A DNA stretch of 64,000 nucleotides, from assembly GCA_040219735.1 (NCBI GenBank), contig JAVJRX010000062.1; one strand, written 5' to 3'. The translations under genes and the position numbers were made by a program. The notes under the pieces were generated by a model. That model saw only the letters and a program-made list of their open reading frames with translations. It was not told where the DNA came from and made no database searches. Of the stretch, positions 8,497 to 15,300 are shown piece after piece (position 1 is the stretch's first letter; every line of letters starts with the position of its first letter). The DNA is from Coleofasciculus sp040219735 (GTDB taxonomy: Bacteria; Cyanobacteriota; Cyanobacteriia; Cyanobacteriales; Coleofasciculaceae).

Positions 8497-8560
8497 GGCG
8501 AAGCATTCGCGCCTAGATTGTTCGATTCTACAGCTCAATTTTCACCGCGAATGCTTCGCC
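8497..8560. repeat. 15-bp perfect inverted repeat with a 34-bp loop
   Basis: GGCGAAGCATTCGCG at 8497-8511 is the exact reverse complement of CGCGAATGCTTCGCC at 8546-8560. It is preceded by CTGTAGGG, as in other dispersed palindromes of this window. It lies upstream of the zinc-ribbon gene start at 8427, outside any convincing gene. Confidence 0.75.
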
Positions 8561-8634
8561 CAAACCTATGCATCAATCGAGAACAGAAGGGATATCACAT
8601 CATTCGCCCAAACCTATGCATCAATCGAGAACAG
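8555..8634. repeat. Two direct copies of a 32-bp unit, period 48
   Basis: The same 32 bases, beginning TTCGCCCAAACCTATGCATC, occur at 8555-8586 and 8603-8634 with a 16-bp spacer. The first copy overlaps the right arm of the inverted repeat at 8546-8560. There are only two copies and no cas genes, so it is not a CRISPR array. Confidence 0.8.
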
Positions 8635-8729
8635 CATAAATACCCATCAATGAAGTCAGGGTCAGTTGCGCTGGGTTATCTTTGTCGCTACAACTCACCC
8701 TTACCCCAAATTTTTAGTTAATAACTCCC

Positions 8730-9935
8730 TTAATCGGGTAAAGTATACTCTCCGACAATTCGCTTGGCAAACTCTGGCACATGGGCTTCTAATTTCTCTG
8801 GGTGATGGCGCTTCACATAGAGATAATTGCGGGTAAAGTGGGAGTCTATCGAGAAACGAGCATACTCCAATCCTTTCGGACCAATCTTTTCAATCACCAC
8901 CCCCATTAATTTGGCGGCCCACATCGGTAAGGTGACACCTTTATCATAAGCCGGAATACTCTGTTGCACCGCTTGGTGTCTATCGCCCTTAGACGTAACC
9001 GATTGAGTTTCTAGCTGATTTTGCACCAAATCCAGCATTTCCTGTCCCCGCTCATTTCGCACCACTATCCATTGCCAACCAAAGGGTGCGCCCATGTAAC
9101 CGACAACCAAATCCGCCAGAGAGTTGACATAATCAAAACAACTCATGCAAGACGGGGCAAATACATCCTTGAGTTCTTTGGTATTCAGTCCGAAGAAGGG
9201 GACTTTCTCAATTGAACCATCTTCGTGTTTGAAGTGAACTTGAAAGTCCTGCATAAACTCATAATGCACGACTGTATCAGGGGACTTGCTGGTGGTGTCT
9301 AAGAATTTCTGCAAGCCGGCGCGGGTGACATTATCTACACAGGGTGTACCCAGAACATAGAGTTTTTCTAAGCCCAGTTCTTTTTCCACCGCCCGTAATG
9401 CCTGAATTTGACAGCCGACGCCAATCACTAATAGGCGTTTCATCCCCGACTGTTCGATTTGTTCTAATACCGAAAGGTTAGGAGACAGGGTTGGCTTATT
9501 CACCCGCGCGGCGAGAATATCTTCTGGAGTCCGGGCGATAATCGGCATGGGTTGAAAACGGTCTTCTTTTGTGTTCTGCACACAGACGACGCCTTCGACT
9601 TTGCCACTTGTTAGCATTTCAATGGCAATGGTGCTGACAATTCCGGTCCACTGCGCCCCTTCAATGGGTTGAATTTTCCGCGCCGCCATCATGTTTTGGT
9701 TGACGCCGAAATACCAATCATCGGGATTATCTAGATTCCGGCTACGTCCGTGAGTTTGGGTTTCTAATTCGGGAATCTGTTGGTTAAGAAATGCACAAGC
9801 TTCCTTGACATAGTGAATATAGTATGTATCACACAGACCACATTCGCTACAGAGTTCCTTGGCAGGGCGTATAGTCCCTGGTTTCAGGGCTTTAGCTTTT
9901 TTGTGTTTGGCGGAGTTGGGAGTAGTCGCAGTCAT
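8730..9935 (-). CDS. bciB: Ferredoxin-dependent divinyl (proto)chlorophyllide 8-vinyl reductase, BciB type
   Basis: This 401-residue protein matches the cyanobacterial Slr1923-like branch of the coenzyme F420 hydrogenase/dehydrogenase beta-subunit family. The family reduces the 8-vinyl group of divinyl chlorophyll precursors with electrons from ferredoxin. An N-terminal iron-sulfur motif is visible in ELCSECGLCDTYY (C29, C32, C35), with further conserved cysteines in IGVGCQIQAL, LGTPCVDNVTR and SCMSCFDY. These fit the two [4Fe-4S] clusters and FAD of BciB. A basic stretch, HKKAKALKPG, precedes the cluster. The ATG at 9935 is well placed. It is a single gene; upstream lie a hairpin and a remnant of an ATPase gene. 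The related 7-hydroxymethyl chlorophyll a reductase of plants is the closest alternative, but in cyanobacteria the vinyl reductase is expected. Confidence 0.85.
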   Translation of the reverse strand: MTATTPNSAKHKKAKALKPGTIRPAKELCSECGLCDTYYIHYVKEACAFLNQQIPELETQTHGRSRNLDNPDDWYFGVNQNMMAARKIQPIEGAQWTGIVSTIAIEMLTSGKVEGVVCVQNTKEDRFQPMPIIARTPEDILAARVNKPTLSPNLSVLEQIEQSGMKRLLVIGVGCQIQALRAVEKELGLEKLYVLGTPCVDNVTRAGLQKFLDTTSKSPDTVVHYEFMQDFQVHFKHEDGSIEKVPFFGLNTKELKDVFAPSCMSCFDYVNSLADLVVGYMGAPFGWQWIVVRNERGQEMLDLVQNQLETQSVTSKGDRHQAVQQSIPAYDKGVTLPMWAAKLMGVVIEKIGPKGLEYARFSIDSHFTRNYLYVKRHHPEKLEAHVPEFAKRIVGEYTLPD

Positions 9936-10115
9936 TGAAAAAGGATTTTATCTTACGGGACGGTTCTTCTCTCAAGATATCCTAGTTCGTAATCAGGGCT
10001 TTAGTGAACCGCCTCTAAGTTCCTCGTTGAGGTGCGTTGAACGTTCCAACATCTGGAAACAGAACTCCCAGATACGTTCAGCTTAACTTGTTTGATGACT
10101 TCAGGGCTACTGAAA

Positions 10116-10145
10116 ACCCAGACCTGTGCGATCGCAGGTCTGGGT
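10116..10145. terminator. Strong hairpin with HIP1 in the loop, possible terminator
   Basis: ACCCAGACCTG (10116-10126) and CAGGTCTGGGT (10135-10145) pair perfectly over 11 bp around a TGCGATCG loop. It lies between the bciB start and the end of the minus-strand lipoprotein/ATPase-remnant transcription unit. No T-tract follows on either strand, so it may be a simple repeat or a rho-independent-like stop of weak quality. Confidence 0.5.
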
Positions 10146-10182
10146 AGTTGATTAACGCATCCTGTCCGCGATCGCGAAAATA

Positions 10183-10368
10183 TTAGCCAATGGACATCGC
10201 CGCATAAGGGGTAATGTAGCGCAACCCTGTGGCTTCAATCGCACCGTGATTATCTAACGGACGACCTGTGGCGTCCATCACCCGACCGAGCAGCGCCTCT
10301 CCCACTGGCGCATCCAGAATCCTTTGCCATGGAGTCTCCTTCGCTATGGAGTAGGGTTTTTGACTCAA
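10183..10368 (-). pseudogene. Remnant of an F-type ATPase alpha-like gene
   Basis: The 61-residue frame contains APVGEALLGRVMDATGRPLD, the conserved segment before the nucleotide-binding domain of F1 alpha and related FliI-type ATPases. It is followed directly by LRYITPYAAMSIG, which resembles the later segment IAPYAGAAMGE of the alpha subunit. Everything between (including the Walker A loop) and after these pieces is missing. The frame opens with TTG and has no clear ribosome site. I read it as a decayed gene copy with an internal deletion; the cell's working atpA would be elsewhere. The lipoprotein gene lies 8 bp upstream on the same strand. Confidence 0.55.
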
Positions 10369-10376
10369 CTGAAAGT

Positions 10377-10889
10377 CTAGGGGGTATTCATTACCTCGAC
10401 AGTATCGGCAACGATAACAGGCTTTCCGACATACTCAGCTTCTATCGTCTGCCGAACATCTCCCTCCCAAGTTAGGTCATAATCCCGCTCAAAGTCAGCT
10501 AGCACAAGTTCGCGCACTTCTCCGGTAACTTGCACATTCTGCTCTGCGAGAATCGGCTCTGTTGTTGCTGCGGTATTGATCACCAAGACTTGATCAGCAA
10601 ATATCTCACCGGTTTCTTCTAAGACAAAGGTGTTGATCCCATAATCTTGTTCAACTTCACCCATCACTGTTACCGTCTGACCGATCAGTTCTTCGGTATC
10701 TTCAACAACGTCTTCAACGTCTGTATCGTCCGTTTCTGTCAATGTTGTGTCAGGTTCGGTTTGAGGAACCGTTGCTTCCGGTTCGGGGTTGCAAGCACCT
10801 AGGAGTAAGGACAATGTGAGTAAAGCAAACGCACCTTTTTTCAAGCTACTTAATCCGTTGTGTTCTTTTTTCGGCAAACGATTCTGCAT
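10377..10889 (-). CDS. Putative lipoprotein with an OB-fold-like domain
   Basis: The N-terminus has a basic region (MQNRLPKKEHNGLSSLKKG), a hydrophobic segment and a lipobox LLGAC with the acylated cysteine near residue 33, so the protein is probably anchored to a membrane. A long acidic Thr/Asp/Glu linker (about residues 35-68) follows. The C-terminal 100 residues consist of beta-rich stretches such as GQTVTVMGEVEQDYG and EQNVQVTGEVRELV. These resemble the OB-fold of small bacterial tOB_tRNA/YgiW-like proteins. The function is unknown. AAGGAG lies about 10 bases before the ATG, which supports this start. The frame stops 8 bp before the ATPase remnant. Confidence 0.65.
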   Translation of the reverse strand: MQNRLPKKEHNGLSSLKKGAFALLTLSLLLGACNPEPEATVPQTEPDTTLTETDDTDVEDVVEDTEELIGQTVTVMGEVEQDYGINTFVLEETGEIFADQVLVINTAATTEPILAEQNVQVTGEVRELVLADFERDYDLTWEGDVRQTIEAEYVGKPVIVADTVEVMNTP

Positions 10890-11110
10890 TCAACAATGTC
10901 TCCTTGTGTGGTTTTGGGCAAATTGCCAATTTATCAACTATAGTCCTATGACTAGAAAATAGTTCGGCTAATCAAGTTATAGTCCTCGGCAATCAGCTTA
11001 AAAGATGAGGCGTCAAAATCGATCTGCCTCAAGGAGGATTTATCTGTTGTACTCTTTGAGTCCTAACAGATGATTTTTGTTCCGCTTTAAGAGAGATATT
11101 TTCCGAACAT

Positions 11111-11218
11111 TTAAGGCAGTAATGAAAGCCAGCGAATCAACAACGGTGCTATTGCCAGGAGGCTGACTTGCACTAACGCGATCGCAATCCACACAATAAG
11201 CTGAGATGAAATAGGCAT
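11111..11218 (-). other. 35-residue membrane peptide frame, probably a gene remnant
   Basis: ATG 11218 overlaps the stop of the preceding antiporter fragment (TGATG). The frame encodes MPISSQLIVWIAIALVQVSL followed by LAIAPLLIRWLSLLP and stops at 11111. It is one transmembrane helix ending in a basic residue. The wording resembles the N-terminus of NuoH/HyfC-like membrane subunits, but the match is weak. The overlap with the upstream frame suggests that a former operon was truncated here. Confidence 0.3.
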
Positions 11219-11427
11219 CAGTCTACTCCTACTTGTGCTTGAGGCAATTTGTTCAACAATGAACGGAGAATAATCGGTGCTAGAATGCTAGTCACCCCTG
11301 ACACAACAACCATAGCAGCGAAAACCTGATTGGATACCGCCCACTCTCCCAAAGAGAGTCCCCGTTCCATGACAATCATGGTAGTTTCAAGTCTTCGGTT
11401 CTGTTCATCTTGATCAATCCCTGACAA
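11218..11427 (-). pseudogene. C-terminal remnant of a cation:proton antiporter
   Basis: The sequence IVMERGLSLGEWAVSNQVF followed by AAMVVVSGVTSILAPIILRS is the usual end of CPA-type Na+/H+ or K+/H+ antiporters (last two helices and a short basic tail). A full antiporter has about 400 residues or more, and upstream of 11427 the frame is not continued. The frame opens with a TTG without a ribosome site. I therefore call it a remnant, although a short membrane peptide cannot be excluded. The stretch 11430-11667 upstream shows no further antiporter sequence that I can recognise. Confidence 0.5.
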
Positions 11428-11667
11428 CTAACCGCAGCAGCTACTCTCATCTGAAAATGTAAGCTAACGTCCATGGGTAAGTATGAGCGGGGTAGTTGAC
11501 CTCTCAAAAGGACGAATCGCCTATGTGTTTTTAGTAGCTTTATTATTAATAAGTTAGTCTTTGGGCTGAGAACATCCTCCTTTTGAAAGAGAGATGTTGT
11601 TAGCAAAGTATATCAATTAGAATAAGAGAGGGGTCTAGAAGCAACTCCCTTACCTCAATTAACAAAC

Positions 11668-11771
11668 TGTAGGGGCGACCCGCTTGTATCAATTAACAAC
11701 ACCAGCCCATTCAATTTCATCGGGTCGCCCTCTCCTCAAACCCTTGCGTCAGAACGTGTTTTCTTGAGAGT
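11668..11771. repeat. Dispersed element of about 100 bp (copy A)
   Basis: Inner palindromic arms are TGTAGGGGCGACCCG (11668-11682) and CGGGTCGCCC (11721-11730), with AACAACACCAG between them. The outer part contains GTCAGAACGTGTTTTCTT. Read as the reverse complement, it aligns over its whole length with 45160-45258 and partly with 42761-42830, so it is a mobile or repetitive element without coding capacity. Confidence 0.75.
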
Positions 11772-11918
11772 GAAATTAAAATTTTGCCGCACGAGTGATA
11801 AACCCCACGTTACCGGAAGGTGGGCAAGAGCAATGAATAATAACACAACTCGTCTCAAACTTGATAACTCTTGCTCACCCGACATCAAAATTGGCTTACC
11901 ATTGAACGATGCGCTAAT

Positions 11919-12281
11919 CTAGCCCATCATTCCAATAATTGGTAGTTCCTCTTGCTCTGGTGATGTATTGCTGATCTTCAAGTTTTTGGATTTGTGACTC
12001 TCAGTTTCTTCAGGAACAAATTCTAGGCTGATTCTCACCGTGCCTTTTTGCCACCCTTTAGCCGTAAATCTCAAAACTTCAGCCGGAATACCCTTTTCGC
12101 TAAACCAGGCATTCTTGTCTTGAGTCCATCCCTCTACATCTTCAAGCTGCATCCGTATCGCTTCTACGAATTCCTCAACTCGGAACGTGCGATTCCCAAG
12201 TAAAAGTTGTGCTGATTCATCAACGGACAAGACTTCACCGCCCAAAAGTGGCTCAAACTGATTCTGATTATCTACGCTCAT
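11919..12281 (-). CDS. KGK domain-containing protein
   Basis: The family is found mainly in cyanobacteria, and its function is unknown. The diagnostic segment is KGWQKGTVRISLEFVPEE near residue 75; the typical wording KGK is here KGT. The N-terminal part has LLLGNRTFRVEEFVEAI, and the C-terminal tail is Ser/Pro/Glu-rich. At 120 residues the size fits the family. The protein is soluble and has no signal peptide. It lies directly downstream of the giant CHAT-domain gene on the same strand, 68 bp behind it (with TCATTGGTCATT repeats in the gap), so both could be cotranscribed. The ATG at 12281 is the only plausible start. Confidence 0.75.
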   Translation of the reverse strand: MSVDNQNQFEPLLGGEVLSVDESAQLLLGNRTFRVEEFVEAIRMQLEDVEGWTQDKNAWFSEKGIPAEVLRFTAKGWQKGTVRISLEFVPEETESHKSKNLKISNTSPEQEELPIIGMMG

Positions 12282-12349
12282 TTTTTGTCATTTATCATTG
12301 GTCATTGGTCATTTTTCATCCCTGTGTCCTTTGCCTTGGAGCCTTCACT

Positions 12350-15300
12350 TTACCAAGGATTGCCAACAATACTAAATGCTGACCAGTAGTAGGGATGAGA
12401 CAGGTCTGGATTACCTGGTTTGGCATCAGAAGGTGGCAAAGTAATGGCTTTATCAGACAAGATTAATTGATTTTCTTCATACCTAACCCTCCCTTCAATC
12501 ATTGCCACTTGCGCCCGTCGCCATGCTTCGGCTTTAATCGGTGCGTCATCCAGATGATTGTAAAATTCTGCCATCATTGGCAACGTTCCCCAATCTTCGA
12601 TGTACCACAAACTGGCTAATACTGATTTAACTCCAGCTTTAGCCGCAAATCCAGCAAATCCCAGTTCTGCACTCGGATCACCTAATGCGGTACGACAAGC
12701 ACTTAATACCACTAATTCTACAGGCGGATCATTCCAGCCTAAACTACGTACTTGGTCTAATCCTACCTTAGTATCCCATAACTGAATATAGGAATTACTG
12801 GGTGCGCCCGGTACAAATTCAGCATGGGTGGCGAGGTGAATAATACCAAAGGGTTTGTCTTCTCGTTGTCTCTTGAGATTGTTAACAGTAAACTTGTCAT
12901 TGAAAAAGGCTTGACCTCGCCACAGTGTATTGGTCAGAATCGATACCTCAGCAGCGGCAGCCGGTAATTGTTCCAAAAGGGGATTATTGGGAAATTCTGA
13001 GGCTCCCATTGCCAAAACGGGCATTGTTTTAATACTAGCATAACGGGTATCCGTGAGGCTAACACTAGGCATCAAACTGACGCTATATCGCTGCACAATA
13101 AAGCCATCTCCATCATGGATAGCGGCTAGGGGCAATGAGCGCAACCCTTCGTCGAGAATGAACACGAGATTTTCAATTCCTTTCTCTTGTAATTCTGGTT
13201 CTAAGGGTGCTACTAACCATTGATACAGTTGTTTGGCATCATTTAAATACCCAAACCCACCATCAATAATTTCCTGACGAAAGTTCTGTCCTGTAAGCAG
13301 TACATCAGATTGTTTAGCCCCTGACACTCGCTTAGTGATCACATCCTGCTCCGCTGTTACCAGCATCAGTTCGAGTTCCATTTCTGAGTTAGTGCTGCTA
13401 GGTACAAAAAAACCGTAAATTACAGCCGGCTTGACCCCAGTCGCAACTTCAATGCTACGCAGGCGACTCCGAATTTCATCTAAGGTGAGGATTTTTTCCG
13501 CCTCCATCCCCAATTGTTTCTCAAATGTTTGAGTAAAGTAGCGTTCTATTTTGTAAACATCCGCGTTGAGAATTGGCTCTTGATCTAAGGCATTAGGAGT
13601 AGGAGGTCGCTCTAAAGGTCTTTTAAACTCTATTAGCGGACTATTCGGATTATTTGGATTATTCGGATTATTCGGATTATTTGGAACATTCGGGTCAGTT
13701 GTAATAATCCGAATATTGCCCAGAGTATAGCTTCCTGGAAATGACTGAACCGGTGCGATAGTAAATTCACCACTGGTAATGGCTTCAGCCGTACCATTAT
13801 CACTGCCATTACCCACTACAAAAGGCTCATTTCTTGCGCCACCATCGTGACGAATGGTAATATCGCCGCCACCTTTACCGCCAGCAGTAGAAATGCTAGC
13901 TTCTCTGCCATTTTGATCAGTAAAACTGCCTGTTGCTTGAAAGAAGCGTTGGGTCGTGATTTCAACATCACCGCCTTGACCATTGCTTCCGCCTTGAGCA
14001 TTAATGGAACTGACGGTAATATCTTGGATGGGATCAAGTAGAACTTTACCGCCATCGCCTTCAGTGCCGCTAGAATTGATGGCTTCAGTCGTAATCCTGA
14101 TGTTCGCATTGACTGTAATATCGCCACCAGTGGCTGCAGAAGAATTTAAGTCACCCGTATTAATCCCTCCTGCTTGACTGGTAAGATTAATTATGCCGCC
14201 AGAGGTGGTGATATTTTCTGTGGTTAAGTTACTATTAGCAGTCACATTCACATTGCCACCACCGGAATTTAAGTTACCACTCGTGACTGTTTCTGTTTGA
14301 CTGGTGAGATTAATTATGCCGCCAGAGGTGGTAATATTTTCTGTGTTCAGATCAGTATTGGCACTCAGTTCTACCTTGCCGTCAGTTGCTGTAATATTGC
14401 CGACAGTCAGGGTATTCGTGGTATTGAGAAGTAAGTCTCCATCCAGGATTTGAAGATCTCGAAGATTTGCCAGATTAATTGTGCCAGTTTCCGGTTGATG
14501 AGTCAAGCTAGTGGCTCTTGTCGCGTCTTTTGCCGTCACATTAAAAGCACTACTAATTGTCAGGTTTCCCAGAGGTATACGGCTACCTACTTTCTCCTCA
14601 AAGATCACATTACCTGTTCCCGCCGTAAGATTTAGATTTTGAGTCCCATCCAAAAGATTATTAAACAGAATATCTCCAGCTCCAGCACCTGTGGAAAAGA
14701 ACGTTTCACCGATCAGCGTGAAAGCCGTATCAACCTCAATAGTTCCACCCTGACTATTGAAACGAATTTCACCCCCATTAGTAGAGACATTACCACCACT
14801 CTGAATTTTGATATTGCCCCCTTGAGTGGTGAAATTTATTGCACCGTTAGTCGTAGCCACATTGCCGCTGGTGAAAATATTACCGCCAGTGGTTGTAATA
14901 TCAACATTTCCGCCAACGTTAATCGTGTTTTCAATATTGACATCTCCACCTGTGGGATTATTGTGTTCTACAACCAGATTTCCTGTCTGATTAATAATCT
15001 CGCCGAGAACATTAATATCCCCCCTTTCAGCCCCTGTATCGAGTTGGAGATATATATCACCACTTCCCGAATCCAGCGTAACGCCAGAGGCTATTTCTAT
15101 AAAAGCGTCACCGGGATCACGATCTTCCTTGAAAGCCTCGCTATCATTAGCAATTAAGGTTAAATTCCCATCATCTGTTGTTATATTATTATTGACAAAA
15201 ATACTTCGACCTGCTCTTAATTTCAGTGATCCTCCAGTTCCTGCCCCATTCTCAGTGATAATTGGTGCCTCTACAGTGATGTCATTGTTTGCCTGAAACT

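Noticed and set aside
8555..8634. Two-copy 32-bp repeat as a CRISPR start
   Set aside because: There are only two copies, the spacer is only 16 bp, no leader or cas genes are present, and one copy overlaps another repeat.
11376..11606. 76-residue minus-strand frame upstream of the antiporter fragment
   Set aside because: It overlaps the antiporter fragment out of frame, has no ribosome site and shows no family features.
13630..13690. NPN repeat as a separate tandem repeat element
   Set aside because: It is an in-frame linker of the CHAT protein and is explained by coding.
14639..15157. 172-residue plus-strand frame
   Set aside because: It lies opposite the CHAT gene, has no family features, and follows from the repetitive beta-helix coding on the other strand.
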